Source of the DNA: Amoebidium appalachense | Lineage: Eukaryota; Ichthyosporea | Reading direction: 5' to 3' | Length of the DNA: 64,000 bases | NCBI GenBank assembly: GCA_963693365.1 | Contig: CAVNZM010000002.1 | Location: 13,950,001-14,014,000, forward strand | Part shown: positions 19,720 to 35,863 of the stretch, in pieces | How positions within the stretch are numbered: the stretch's first letter is position 1 | How the letters are laid out: each line of letters opens with the position of its first letter | The notes under the pieces: generated by a model | What the model was told of the DNA's origin: nothing | Databases searched by the model: none | The model's input: the letters and a program-made list of their open reading frames with translations, nothing else | Position numbers and translations under genes: made by a program

Positions 19720-19769
19720 CCGGGCAGTGACCATATTCGTAGCCAATCAGGAACAACTTGCACTATGAA

Positions 19770-20448
19770 ACTTTATGTTGCTACGTTGCCAACAATTGTA
19801 AGTAAATAAATTGTCAATAGTTAAAGAAATTTTGTTACTTGGTATAATAAAATTTTTATAAAGAAAATACATTAAACAAGCAATAATGTTAAGGTAACCT
19901 ATGTTATTGTACACTCTTGTCGTACGAGTATGCCAAAATCTTGATTTGTAAGAAACCTTTTATTGGTCGATAGGTTCTCAAGTGCTGCATCTGACTCATG
20001 ATCTGAGCAGCATCTCAGGATTCACGTAAAATGGATCATCGTCTCATACCATTTATGTACTCTAGTTGTTGATACTACCTAGAATTAATAATCACATATT
20101 ATTTTCCACCAATTTTTACGTACCTTTTTTTATAATTATTGATCATATAGCTTGTGAAGCCAGCTTCACTTGGTTGCCATGGCTGACGTGAGAGTGACGT
20201 CAAGTGTACAATGTTCTGGAACTATGATTGGTTTAAGGTCACATATATATACATCCAAGCTCCTATTGGCTGGATAGCCTTGGTGAAAATTTGGAAATTC
20301 TAATTTTATATATAGCTCCATAAGGCTTTGAAAGCCTATTTTAAGACTGGTGGGCCAACGTTGGCCTTCTGGGAGAGGTTTGCGCTATCATCCGTGCTCA
20401 CACATGCATGCATGCCGGGGGGTCCGGACATGAACCAGTACCGATAGA

Positions 20449-20490
<42 letters not shown>

Positions 20491-20734
20491 AGAGGAGGAG
20501 CGAGCTAGACAGGGAGACACTAAAAGTTCAACGCGGGCACAGGTTAGCTTCAGGAGACAGAGAGCTAGTTTTTGGCACTGCTAGGCGTGCCCTAGTTCTT
20601 CATTACGGTCTTGTTCTAGTAGCCATTCCTTGCTGGGGGTGTTTCATTCTGTTCTCTAGAGGTTCTGACACGAACAAGCATAGGTTGAGAAGACTTCTTG
20701 TTTTCCTGTGTTATTTTATTCATTGCATTTCAAA
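19770..20734. promoter_or_regulatory. Divergent promoter region between the lyase and mitoribosomal genes
   Basis: About 1.1 kb of AT-rich unique sequence separates the two divergent start codons. For the plus-strand gene a TATATATAG is seen near 20,307-20,315, with GATTGG/ATTGGCT words at about 20,227-20,270. A (GA)n tract (20,453-20,483) would then lie in the 5' leader. Assignment is inference. Confidence 0.35.
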
Positions 20735-22624
20735 ATGTTTGTGGCGCGAACCTGCCAGGCAGCCGTGCGCTCTGCTTCCATGGTGAGTGCTGTTGGCTCG
20801 CTGCACCCAAGCAACTGCAAACTCGCCGTATTCTTCAACGATAAATGCACAAGCCTTAGCACACCAGACGATGGACAATATGACACATTTACGCAAAAGC
20901 AAATACACATACTTGATTGTTTGGTACACACAAGCACAGGCGCGCACATAACAGACATGGACAATATGACACATTTGCACAAAAGCAAATACACATACTT
21001 GATTGTTTGGTACACACAAGCACAGGCGCGCGCACATAACACACAAATCAAATTGGAAATTATGTTAGGGTGCAGTTTTGGGTTTTCCCCTGCCTCTGCT
21101 TGGGTAGCTCTCTGCCACATATTACTGGCTTCGATTACTGGCTAGCGACAAGGCCATTCTTGTCAAAAGACACAAGGGAGTGGAAAGGATGCACACACAG
21201 GAGAAGTGGAGTACGGCACGGTGGCTGAAAATGAGGGGGAGGGGGGAGGGGGGAGAGGAGGGGGAACAGCCTCGAATTAGACTGACGAAGGAAACGAGTG
21301 GATATTGGGACAGTTTGAGGAGGAAGGGGAAGACGGGGGCGGGAGCCGGGAGAGAGGGCCGTAGTAAGAGAAAGAGAAGGAGGGAGACAGGATGCGTGTC
21401 CGTGGAGGAAGTACCTCGCACTAACATACACGTACGCTCTTGTGTAAACACTTCAGTGCTATCTGCAACATCTCGAATAACTTAGCCAACTAATGGCTTG
21501 TTTTTCTTCGAGTTTCCGCTCCTTTACGTTACTTCACTTCCATCCCCCTCCCCCCCTCCCCCCCTCCCCCCCGCTCCCTCTCCCCGCCCGGGCGTGCCGC
21601 CGCTACCGTGCACCCTTCCCTTCCCTCAGCTCTCTTATGCATTTTTCTCCACTCCTACCACCACCACCCACCTAAGTGTGTCTTTTTTTTGACCTATCTT
21701 CCCCCCCCCCTCGCCCCCCTAAAAAACCCTTGGTGCTTCCCTTAGAATTAACCTAACCCCGACCCATTAAATCACACATGCACCCATCACGCACTATTTA
21801 CCTCTCACTCATCTCCATTCCACCACATAGGCAAGCACAGGGGCGGTTGCACTTTCCAGAACCGGCGCAATCCAGCAGCTGGCGCAGAGGGGCGCGGCCA
21901 GAGTCAACACGCCAGATGTGACGGGCACAAGGAGGAGACAAGGGGACGAGTCTGCCGAAAGCAGGTTCAGATGGTCTGCAAGCAGAGATGGGTTCAGGTC
22001 GAGGGACAGGGAGGAGGAGGGGCCAAAGATGAGGCCCGTGGTGTGGAGGTCGGCAGAGTGGGGAGAGGAGGAACCGCCTGCAGTGATGGTGCGTGCAATG
22101 TGATGTGTTTGCTGATGATTGCACGTTTTTGTTTTTTTTTTGTTTTTTGTTGTTTTTTTTTTTGCGTGGAGGAAAGGGGGGAGGGGGTGGGGGTGGAGGC
22201 GGAGGGAGGGAGGAGAGGGGGGGGGGGCTCTATTTGTCTGTGTGGGTTTTATGGAAGAACAGGGCTTTTCCGCCTACCTTGTTCGTTTTGTTCTGAGTGG
22301 GAGCAAATGGAGATGAAGGGAAATGTTTTGGATAATGATCCGGTAATAGGAAGACGTGAAGAGAGGGAGAGCATGTGCGGGTTGGGTGGGGTGGCCGGGG
22401 GGAGGGGGGGGGGGGGGGGGGGATCTTGGGGATGGTTTGTTTTTGGGTAGGGATTGGGGTGTGGTGTGAGGGGAGGGAGGAGAGGGGAGGAAGGATCACA
22501 CAGTAGAGCTGGGGTTGAGGAGTTGGAAGAGGAAAATGGGTATTTATACCCATCAACACACCAATACACACAAGTTCACTAGATCCATGTTCATCACACA
22601 CAAATGACACACGCATGTCCCCCC

Positions 22625-22671
<47 letters not shown>

Positions 22672-23525
22672 ACACAAAAGCACCCACATGCAAACATGCA
22701 CATGCACACTTTTGCGCGCGCGCACATACACAAACACACACACACACTCACACACACACACTCACTCACTCACTCACTCACTCACTCACTCACTCACTCA
22801 CTCACTCACTCAATCAGCCACTTTGGGACTCATTCACTAACTCGATCTCTCAGCACGCACACACACTCCCCTCCCCCCCCCCCCCCTCACCCACCCACTC
22901 ACCTACCCTCGCTCCCCCTCCTCTCTCTCTCTCTCTCTCTCTCCCCCCCCCCCCCCCCCCCCCCCCCCCCGCCTCTCAACAAACACTTACCCTCCCCCCC
23001 CCCCCCCCCTCCTCCCCAATACACACTTACCTCCCCCCTCCTCCTCGTCCAACACATACTACACATTCACACACACAAACACAACCCCTGCCCCTCTCCC
23101 CCTCCCCCCCCCTCCACCTACGCGTGCAGGCCCGCGCGCACACACACACACACGTACACGTACACGTACACACACACACACACACGTACACGTACACACA
23201 CGTACACACACACACACACACGTACACGCGTATACAGGAATGGCGGGTGTCAGATCGCACTAAGACCAGTCTTATCGAGATGCACCACATGGACCCATCC
23301 AAGTGGACACCTGACCGTCTAGCCAGCCACTACATGCTGAGCCTTGATAGGGTGCAGGCAATTATTCGCATGGACAACTTCGAGAGGTCCCTGAAAGACA
23401 AGAGCGTATGCCCCCCCCCCCACCCTTTCTGCTTTCATTATGCATAACTTTCTGATGTGTGGTTTGCACTCTGCATTGTATTGTCCGTTGTGAATGTGTA
23501 CTTTGTAATCTATGGCCAATTCAAA

Positions 23526-23556
<31 letters not shown>

Positions 23557-24400
23557 TACCACACACACACACACACCAAATCCCTTTTGCCTTCGTGAAG
23601 CAGTATCTGAGTTGGATTTCGTCGCCGAGGTGAATGGGTCGGAACTCAAGGACTTTTAATGGATCAATAAACCCGAGTCAAAAGAAAAAGGACTTTCAAT
23701 GATTTGGGCCCCCTGTTAGGGTGGGCTCTTTTTGTTGATGTATATTCTTTTTGCGTAATCTACACAATATTTCTCCATCGTGAGTGTGTACTAGGTTGTA
23801 CTCTGTGACACATTTTTTATTTCCTGAACCTCCTCCTCCCCTAAATATGATTGTAAATTCTGCGTTCTTCGGGACTTTGGGACTTATTCAGAAAGTATCT
23901 AATTAGGTATCGTCATAGGAGCTTCTTAGAGGCCCTGCTTTCTGAGTTTCTTATCTATATTGTTTTATGTTTTCCGAGCTTCTATATAGATATTTCTTTC
24001 TGAGTTTCTATGTGTATTTTTAATGTTTTCTGAGTTTTTATCCTTTTTTTTTTTTTTTTTTTTGCTCATGCTTTCTGCCCGGCTTTGCCCAATTCTTTTG
24101 CCTGTGATGCTTGCTCGTGTAACAGCCCTGCTAGTCTCTGATCAAGAAGGGTGACATCAAGACGGGTGACGGGATTTCCACACGCATACGTACACGCACA
24201 CATACATCCGCGCACGCAGACGCACAAAAAGTCGACATCCGCAAACCCACTCACTCACACAGTTACTCACACTCCCTCTTCCCCCCCCCCTCCTCACACA
24301 CGCACGCGTACGCACATGCTCACACCTAACCACCCACCTCGCCCCCATAACACACACACACACACACACACACCCACCCCACACACTTACGCACACATCA

Positions 24401-24497
<97 letters not shown>

Positions 24498-24660
24498 CCC
24501 CCTCTCCCCCCGCCCACCCACCCACCCACCAATCCTGTCCTCCCCCCCCCCCCCCCCCCCCCCTCCCCCCCCCCTCCCCCTTCTACCCTACCCTCACGAA
24601 ACCCCCCTCCCCTCCCTCCCCCCGTCCCCCCCGCCCCTCCCTTACCCACCAACCCCCCCA

Positions 24661-24699
<39 letters not shown>

Positions 24700-25042
24700 G
24701 CAACTGGATGAGCTATGGGCCACTGAGGACGACAAGCAGCTACTTCGGGACATCAACACGAACACGGGCATGTCCGATGACCAGGTGGACCACATTGGCC
24801 GGCCCGAACCGATACTGGCTTCACGGGTCGGGTTGAGCCGGCCCATGTTCAGGGTCGTGGAGGACGACGAGATGGAGGAGGTACGATATGTGTGTGTAGT
24901 TGTGATTCAGGTTTTTTTTTTTTTTTTTTTTCCATTTAATTTTTTTTGTCGCCATCTTGTGCTCTTATTTCGTTTTCTCTCATTTATTTTTGTCATTTTG
25001 GGTAACTTGGTGTTTTTTGTTTTTTGTTTTTTTTTTTTTTTT

Positions 25043-25073
<31 letters not shown>

Positions 25074-25081
25074 GGGGGGAG

Positions 25082-25124
<43 letters not shown>

Positions 25125-25269
25125 AATGTAGAGAGACGTGTGGTGGCTGATTCATTTTCGTCCATTGGTCTCGGCAGTGTGCACTTAGGAGTGGGTGGGG
25201 GGTCAGTGGATGATGACGTAGCTGGATGGGAAGTGTGTTGATGTGTGTGTGTGTGTGTGTGTGTGCGTG

Positions 25270-25317
<48 letters not shown>

Positions 25318-25400
25318 TTCCAATGCAGAGCCAGTGAAAAGCACCCACTCCCTCGCTTTGTTTTTTTCTGACCTTTATTTAACATTTCCTCCCCCTTCCG

Positions 25401-25455
<55 letters not shown>

Positions 25456-25461
25456 CTGCCC

Positions 25462-25495
<34 letters not shown>

Positions 25496-25842
25496 AGTTC
25501 TACAAGCGTGTGGAGGAGGAGGCAGGGAGCAATGCGCCCAAGTATGTGCCGGACAGGGTGGATACGTCTGTGGCCAAGGTGCTCAAACAGGCCCCCAGCC
25601 AGAAGAACGCTAAGGTGGACTCGGAGTTTATGTTCAACGTGCTGGGCGCTGCAAACCAGGAGGAGGTAGGGATCATGTGTATGGGGATATACGTGCATGC
25701 ACACACACACACGGGCGCGCACGCACGTGTGGAAAAATGTGTGGGGGGCGCTGTGCTCACGAGGGTGGACGTACACATAAACACAGACACTTACATATAT
25801 ACACATATGCATGCATGCACATGCATATATGCACATATGTAC

Positions 25843-25880
<38 letters not shown>

Positions 25881-26738
25881 CCTTTTTCATGGAAGGGCAC
25901 CACACACGCACACAACCTGCTGATATAGTGTGCACCACACATGCACACATGCGCAAACACTTGTTACACAGGCATTCATCGTGGTGTGTAGGTGCACACA
26001 TGCACCCGGAAATCATTTCAGGCAGGACCATTTATTTATGTGTACAATACTCTCAGCCCATTACATAAATACCCCATGGTTGATCGTCTCCTTTAATTTT
26101 TTTTTATTTTTTATTTTTTTTTTTGTTCCCCCACCAATGTTCCCCTTTTGGTGGGTGGGTGTTATGAGTGTGCATGCCGACACTTGAAATTTTCAGGTTG
26201 AGGCCTTATGATCGTATTTAGGAACCCCTTTATTTACTCATCCTTTTGCTCACATGCGCACAGTTTTGCCAACCGTTTCCATGCTACTAGCAGACACAAA
26301 ATGCCAAGTCGTGTTTACGCCAACACATAATCTTCTAAACAGTTTATTCCCAATAACCCACACATATTTTTCAAGCCTTTTTTTGTGTTTGGCATATAAA
26401 ATATTCAATAATGTTTCATGCCTCTAAATATTGAGAACATACTCAAACTTTCATCGATTGAAGAAATCAAGTCAAACAAGATTTTTCATGCTCACATGCC
26501 CCCCCCCCCCCCCCTTCCCCTGCGAGGAATTCTTCCCCTGCGGCCTCTCCCCCCCCCCCCCCCCCCCCCCCCCCCCACCCCTCTTCCCTCAGGAATTCTA
26601 ACCCCCCCCCCCCCCCCTCTGCAGAAGGTTATAGTGAGGCAACGCGATGGTGCCCTCCGCACGGCATCTGGGGAGGAACGCCTGAAGGTGGAAAAGCTGA
26701 CCAGCAACAAGACAATTAAACCCCTCACCAGGTTCTAA
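20735..26738 (+). CDS. Mitochondrial protein resembling Bot1/mS45, six exons
   Basis: Exons 20,735-20,782; 21,831-22,088; 23,238-23,405; 24,701-24,880; 25,498-25,665; 26,625-26,738 all join in phase 0 and give 311 residues. The N-terminus MFVARTCQAAVRSASM is Arg-rich and lacks acidic residues, like a mitochondrial presequence. Exon 2 is basic and low in structure. Exon 3 carries WTPDRLASHYMLSLDRVQAI, a helix-turn-helix-like stretch that I associate with the fungal Bot1p/Eukaryotic mitochondrial regulator family, whose yeast member (mS45) is a small-subunit mitoribosomal protein. The C-terminus reads VIVRQRDGALRTASGEERL and ends TIKPLTRF. Acceptors at exons 3 and 4 are the ends of (CA)n tracts. 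The gene model is strong; the family name is from memory of motifs and should be tested by profile search. Confidence 0.7.
20871..21042 (+). repeat. 86-bp tandem duplication in intron 1
   Basis: Two near-identical copies of about 86 bp (20,871-20,956 and 20,957-21,042), each beginning ATGGACAATATGACACATTT, lie in the first intron of the mitochondrial gene. The copies differ by only a few bases, so the duplication is recent. Confidence 0.85.
22620..23236. repeat. C-runs, (CA)n, (ACTC)n and C/T tracts in intron 2
   Basis: C-run (22,626-22,657), CA repeats, a clean ACTC tetranucleotide tract (22,757-22,811), further C-runs (22,940-22,970) and CA/CGTACA repeats up to the exon 3 acceptor. Confidence 0.9.
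23610..23671 (+). other. Possible alternative terminal exon with AATAAA
   Basis: After exon 3 (ends 23,405, phase 0), an AG in ATCTGAG is followed in phase 0 by LDFVAEVNGSELKDF and a stop, then AATAAA a few bases later. This could give a short transcript ending in intron 3. The acceptor is weak, and no transcript evidence is available. Confidence 0.3.
24390..24700. repeat. (CA)n and C-run tract in intron 3
   Basis: CA repeats at 24,409-24,496 and 24,664-24,696, with C-runs between them. The second CA tract forms the exon 4 splice acceptor. Confidence 0.9.
25030..25497. repeat. T-run, G-runs, (TG)n, C-run and A-run in intron 4
   Basis: T-run (25,027-25,052), G-runs (25,053-25,121), TG repeats (25,240-25,314), C-run (25,401-25,452) and A-run (25,464-25,494). 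The A-run reaches directly to the exon 5 acceptor CAG. Confidence 0.9.
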
Positions 26739-27486
26739 AACCCCCCCTGAATTTGTCCCTGGCCAGGGGAGGAAGGGGGGGGGAGAGGGGGAATGGGGGG
26801 GGGGATGGGGAGTATTGTTGAGGTATTGTTGTGCCTGTGTGATTTAAGTGTTTGGGTGTTGGCGAGTTAGGGTTGGCGCCAGTTTAGATTTGTGTATCAC
26901 ATGTGGATAATTTGTAAGGTGTAGGTAGCTGCCGCATGTGTAGCAACGATTTTGTAGGGCCCCGAAAATTCTGAAACCCATCTCTTGCTTGACATCCTTT
27001 TTGGCAGTTCTTTTTCTTTTCCCTCCTCTTTCTTGTTCACTTTCTCCCACTTCTCGTTTTTGGTTTCTCGTGCTGCTCAGCTGAGCCTGTCTTTGGCTGT
27101 CGGGAAGGGTAGGGGCTGTATGCGCAAAAACCCCAAACTTACATTGTATCTGTGCGTATAGAACTCTAACCACACACCTTAAAATGCATAGACAAACGGC
27201 AGAATTAATTTGTTGTTTTGTTAAAGAAGGGTAGGTGTGTTGTGGTGCCAACGTTGATCGGGTTGGTGCCTAATGATGAACTGAAATAAAATGAAAAAAG
27301 AAGAGCCAATGTTGGTTTTTTCATCTCTACCGTTAGTTGTGTCGTGTAAGCTTTGGCAGAGATGGGGAAGGAATGGACGGGGGTGGATTATGAAAGCTGT
27401 GCACCCAATGCCTGTGAGTGTCTGTGTGTCAGTGATTGTGTTGTGTTTGCATGTTTGCATGGGTATGTCCTTGGGGGAAGTGTGCG

Positions 27487-27520
<34 letters not shown>

Positions 27521-28034
27521 ACGTGCGCGCGCGTACGTACGTGCATGTGACTGCGTGCATGCGTGCGTGCGTGCGTGCGGCGTTATTTTATGCTATTGTT
27601 TTGCCCCATTGGACTAGATCTACATAACCGGATCACAAAGTGCCTGGAATCAATTTGAGTGATCACAATTACCGTATCGAGTTAACGTTATTTCTAATAA
27701 GCCGGGTCGGGTCGTATATTCTTTGACCACTGGCTAGTGGGTATGTGAATTGAAAGAATCCGATTTGACCAAGGGAGGAGAAGTGACAAGAAGCAGAACC
27801 ATGGTGAAGAAAATTATAAATGAAAGCCCCCCCCCCCCCCCCCCCCCCCTTCCTCCCCGCCTCCCTTAAACCCACATACCTACCATCCCACCTCTCCCCC
27901 CCCTCAATTACCTGTACCATTTTTTTATGTGTCCTACTATACACCGTGTTTCTTAATGGTCGTTAAAAAAAAAATTAGTTGCACAACGTGCCATGTTCCC
28001 AATTCTATACCCCCCCCCCCCCCCCCTACCCTCC

Positions 28035-28099
<65 letters not shown>

Positions 28100-29122
28100 G
28101 AAGGCCCCCTCCCCTTCCCCCCGCCCTCCCTTTTTCCCTCTTTGCTCCTTCCCTCTTGTTTGGATCTATGAGTGTGCGATTGTATGGGTTGGTGGTTTCG
28201 TGACGGTGGGGTAGGATGGTATCACAAGGTTCAAAGGCTTTCGTACAAGCACAGCCTATATATTCACGGTGTGCACATGTACGTACATGTTATTCATCCA
28301 GGAATATATTCTCAGATTGGTTAAAGCGTCCCGATGGACTAGTTGGTGCTTGCTACGGCCGCGGGCCGAGCAATAATTACTAACGACCGTGAGAGAAGAT
28401 GTTCATGGAGAATGTGCTTTATCCGTCTTTTGCCTTTTTCCCCTTTCTTTCTTGCTTTCCATTTTTGGATGGGTGGGCCGCGGAGGATGAGAAGAGGGTG
28501 AAGGGGGGGAAGGGGGAGGGAGGGGGGGGGGAGGGGGGCAATTGGATGAAAACAAATGTAGAAATGATTCTTCACTGCTTTCACCTAAACTAATTAGACG
28601 AATCTTACGTTAGTTCTTTTGCGCATGCATATACCATTAAACCCACCTACGAACCCTCCCTTCAAGGCAATTCAAAATTCCACCGTTGAACAGCCCGTAG
28701 CCCACGCACACCATGCACAAAACCAGCACTGTCATAATTAGCGCACATAAGTATACCCATTAACGCACACACGCACATAAGCCCGCAGGGGTGCGCACAC
28801 CCACACACACCCAGACGCATATACGCATACACACACACTCACTGACACACACACACACTTACACAACACTCAAACACACATGTACACACACACACACACA
28901 CACAGCTGCCCGCATACCCCCGTAGTCAAGTCAGTGCATGGGGAACTCATGGGATGTCAGTGCACAGTAGTAGTAGGAGACGGAGTTGGATGGTTGAAGG
29001 TACAACCACCCCTGTCCTCCCCCCCCCCCCCCCCCCCCCCTCCCCCCCCCCTCCCCTCCCCCCTCCCCCCCCCCCCCTCCCCCCCTCCCCCCCCCCCCTC
29101 CCCCCCCCCCCCCCTCCCCCCC

Positions 29123-29157
<35 letters not shown>

Positions 29158-29306
29158 CCCCGCCCCCCGGCCCCTCCCCTCCCCAGCTTCCCCTGCGTTC
29201 GCATTATGCGGCAATCATCTTTTTAAACACACTCTCACGCGCGGATACGTATATGCGCACACGCACGCATGCACGCACGCGCATTCTCCACACGCACGAA
29301 CACAGT

Positions 29307-29344
<38 letters not shown>

Positions 29345-29738
29345 CACACACACACGTACACATACACACATGCTCCTTGCCTGTGAGTCTTTTGTCAGCT
29401 CACGCCAACATTTATCATAGTATCGGATGTGCATGTTAGCCCCCCTCCCCCCCCCCCCCCCCCCCTCCCCCCCCCTCCCCCCCTCCCCCCCCCCCCTCCC
29501 CCCCCCTCCCCCCCCCTCCCCCCGCCCCCGCCCCCCTCCCCCCCCTCCCCCCGCCTCCCCCTCCCCTCCCCTCTCCCCTCAATTTAAGCTGCAACGGCAA
29601 AAAAAAAAGCATATTGTACCTATCATGCACACACATGCACTAGCCCGCGCACTTGCGCATCAAACCATAGTATACTCGATGATTCAGGAATAAGGACTGC
29701 TTTCAATTGCCTAATTTGAGTTGCCACTCTGAATGTCC

Positions 29739-29774
<36 letters not shown>

Positions 29775-29823
29775 TCCCCAACCCAAACACACACACACAC
29801 ACACACACACCAGCACTCAGTGA
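26739..29823. other. Intergenic DNA and repeats downstream of the mitochondrial gene
   Basis: An AATAAA at 27,285-27,290 is the best candidate polyadenylation signal for the upstream gene, about 550 bp after its stop. Repeats include TG (27,489-27,520), C-run (27,829-27,849), CA (28,036-28,096), long C-runs with single T interruptions (29,019-29,160, 29,440-29,540) and CA (29,307-29,340). No exon could be supported. Confidence 0.7.
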
Positions 29824-30620
29824 TTGTGATATATCACCAAATTTCCATTTGGTGTTGTCATAGGGTGGTGCCTCGCACATATTGTTACCATGGTGGTGAT
29901 GGTGGTATCACCGTGGTATCACAAAAGCGCCGGGATATTTTTGGGTCCCACTAAATCCCGCAGCGATATCACTTTGATATACTGTGATGTACCTTGATAC
30001 CACCGTGTGACCACAGCAATATCACATGTAATACAGTGATATCACATATACAATTTGGGATACCGTGATACCACCGTATTACCACGGTAATATCAGAGCA
30101 ATACCACAGCGATATCACATATACAATTTGCCAAACCGTGATACCACCGGAATATCACAGCGATACCACAGTGATACCACTAGTGATATCACGAACACAT
30201 TTTGGGATACCGTGACACCACCCAGTATTACCACGGTAATATCACAGTGATACCACAGTAATACCACAGCGATATCACGGTAATGTCACATATACAATTT
30301 GACTTACCGTGATACCACCGTATTGCCACAGTAATATCACAGTGATACTCACAGTGACACCACTGTGATATCACGTGTAAATTTTAGGATACCGTGACAC
30401 CACCGTATTACCACAGCAACTTCACAGTGATACCACAGGGAAAACACAGTGATATCACCATAACAAAATGACAGTATCACAGCGATAGATATCACTCGGA
30501 TATGACGGGGTTTTCAGTTTGTCGAAAGGGGAATTTTGGTGTTGCCGGCGACAGTCGATATATCACGGTGGTATCACCATTTTTTCCACCATGCCGCGCC
30601 GGCAAAATAATCACGGTGTT
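29824..30620 (+). repeat. GTGATATCAC-word satellite with 73-97-bp higher-order units
   Basis: About 800 bp are built from variants of a 9-10-base word (GTGATACCAC, GTGATATCAC, GTAATATCAC, CGATATCAC). A longer unit is superimposed: a block like ACATATACAATTT followed by ACCGTGATACCACCG recurs from 30,044, 30,117, 30,191, 30,288 and 30,373. The word GTGATATCAC is its own reverse complement. It is unlike the dinucleotide and homopolymer repeats elsewhere in the window. Confidence 0.85.
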
Positions 30621-30739
30621 AGCCCGTAGGGTGATTTTGCAGGTGCAAAAGAGTTTGAATTGTTCCTCTCTAAGTTTGTCCACTGTTTTTGTGCTTTATG
30701 TCGAAAAAATACACCACAACAAAGTCGCCCGGAGAGGGG

Positions 30740-30993
30740 AAGGGTGGGGGGAGGGGGGGGGGGGGGGGGGGGGGGGGGAGGGAGGGGGGGGGGGGAGGGA
30801 GGAAAAAGAAAAACAGGAAAGGGAACGGGGGACATTAGGGGGAGGGGGGCAGGATTCGACTAACTTTATGAGGGTGGTTGTCTAACTAATAGAAACCATG
30901 TAACATTGATGGAGGTGGTGGGATGACTCAGAGGTGGGATCCCATGCAAGGAAGCTTCCCGGGCCTAGCTAGCTAGTGATGGGGGGAAGGAAT

Positions 30994-31024
<31 letters not shown>

Positions 31025-31710
31025 TGCGTGATAAAAATTGAAAAAGTGTGAATGGAAGTAAAGGTGGATATGTTTCTGATTGCGAATGCTGAAGGGCTGC
31101 CAAACGTGAAAAGTTATGAGAGAAATTTGTTTACCATTTTAAAAACACTACCCTCTCCCCCCCCCCCCCCCCCCCCCCCCTCTCCCCCCTCCCCGGATCC
31201 CCTCCCCCCCCCCCCCCCCCCTCCCCCCTCCATTCCCGGTCCACGCACACCGTACGCAGAAATAAATGCACACGCTCTTAGAAGGCATGCCTTGTATTTA
31301 CTAGCAAGTAGTACCCAGTTCTATGTAAGGAAGGGAGGACTAGGGAGGGATAGGAAAGGAAGGGGGAGAGGGGGGGAGAGAGAGAGAGAGACAGAGAGAG
31401 ATAATCATTGAGGTTGAGAGGAGGGGGAGGGGGCGGCGAAGAGGAGGAGAGGGGGGGGGGGGGGGGGGGGGGGGAGGAGAGAGAGAAAAAAATGGAAAGG
31501 GTGTGTGTGTGGGTGGGGTGGGGGTGGGGGGAGAGGCTCTGCACAAACACACACACATATGCGCGTGCGCCAGTCACACACTCACTGTCACTTACTTCAC
31601 ACGCCCACTCCCACACTCAACTAACTTAAACTCTTGAGTATGCCTGCTTATCTTTGTGCTTCAAAATAAACTCTCTGCTCCAGTACTGCCTTACTATGGG
31701 CCTGGTTCCT

Positions 31711-31758
<48 letters not shown>

Positions 31759-32108
31759 ACACACGAACACCATCCCCACCACCACGACCACTATTTCCAT
31801 CCACACACCTGCTGATACCCCCCCCCCCCCCCCCCACCAACTCCCAACCTCCAACCCCACCCTGTCGTTGTTCTTTGCCTCATCGTCTACACACCCACCT
31901 CATACCCCCCTCCCTCCCTCCCCCCCCCCCCCCCCCGGTGTTTAGTGCCTGCACTGTGCTTTCTCTTCTATTCTAACATTAATGCCCTTGTGACTGCATT
32001 TATCTCTGTGCTATGTGTGCATATATCTCTCTTCTATTTCCTTACATCAGCCTCTGTGTCTACGTACTGCACCGTCCTCTCATATGCCTTCGTGTTGCTC
32101 TGGGCAGA

Positions 32109-32140
<32 letters not shown>

Positions 32141-32500
32141 TCTGGTCGCTCCCCGCCTCCCCGCCCCTTCTCCTCCCAGGGGAGAATTTAATGGTGTGCC
32201 TGCACCTAGATATCAACGCTTATGACGTGCGAGTTCTCCCCCCCCCCCCCCCCCCCCCCCCCACCTCCACTCCCCCAGGGGCACTATCCCCCTCCCTCCC
32301 CCATTCCCCTTATTATTGCCACTCACCTACCCACAAGCCATCCCACCTTCCTAACACACTCTCCTCGAAATATGCCTGCAACTTAGAAGTGCATGGTGTT
32401 TGGACTTTTCCCTTGCTATGTTACATGTAAATCTGTGTTGAGTTAAATTTGTTTTGTATACACCATTTCTCTGCTCTAGGCTCTAGGTTTTCTTGATGCA
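30740..32500. repeat. G-runs, C-runs and purine/pyrimidine tracts, no supported gene
   Basis: G-runs at 30,749-30,778, 30,994-31,022 and 31,451-31,474; C-runs at 31,156-31,180, 31,712-31,743, 32,110-32,137 and 32,237-32,262; GA-rich DNA at 31,340-31,490. Short unique pieces between them hold no exon I can support. Confidence 0.8.
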
Positions 32501-32556
32501 GTGCCCTCCTCCCCCCCCCCCCCCCCCCCTCCTCCCCTCCCCCGGGCCCCCCTACA

Positions 32557-32752
<196 letters not shown>

Positions 32753-32861
32753 ACTTGCTGGTTGCCTGCACGTAAGACACGTTCTTGGTGTGCACTGATT
32801 TGCCCGCTAGCATGGCTTAGTGTTTGCATTTATTTTTCTGTCTAGGCAAGTGTTTGGCTCC

Positions 32862-33107
32862 GTGCTCATGTGGTTCTGTGTTTGTGTTGCTCTTTGCTTG
32901 TGTGGCTGTGTGTTTCTGTTGCTCTGTGCTTGTGTGGCTGTGTGTTTTTGTTGCTCCGTGTGCATGTGGTTCTGTGTTTGTGTTGTCATGTGCTTGTGTG
33001 GTTCTGTGTTTGTGTGGCTCCGTGTTCATGTGGTTCTGTGTTTGTGTTGCTCTGTGCTTGTGTGGCTGTGTGTTTTTGTACCTCTGTGCTTGTGTGGCTT
33101 TCCTCAT
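32862..33107 (+). repeat. 30-bp minisatellite
   Basis: Roughly eight copies of a unit close to TGTTGCTCTGTGCTTGTGTGG plus about 9 bases, with variants GGTTCTGTGTTTG and GGCTCCGTG. The open frames here are repeats of Leu-Cys-Val type and are not genes. Confidence 0.8.

Positions 33108-35863
<2,756 letters not shown>

Noticed and set aside
28320-28385. tRNA-like segment with GATGGACTAGTTGG
   Set aside because: No B-box (GGTTCGANNCC) and no cloverleaf pairing could be drawn.
30065-30250. Tyr/His/Asp-rich frame in the GATATCAC satellite
   Set aside because: Translation of the repeat words only.
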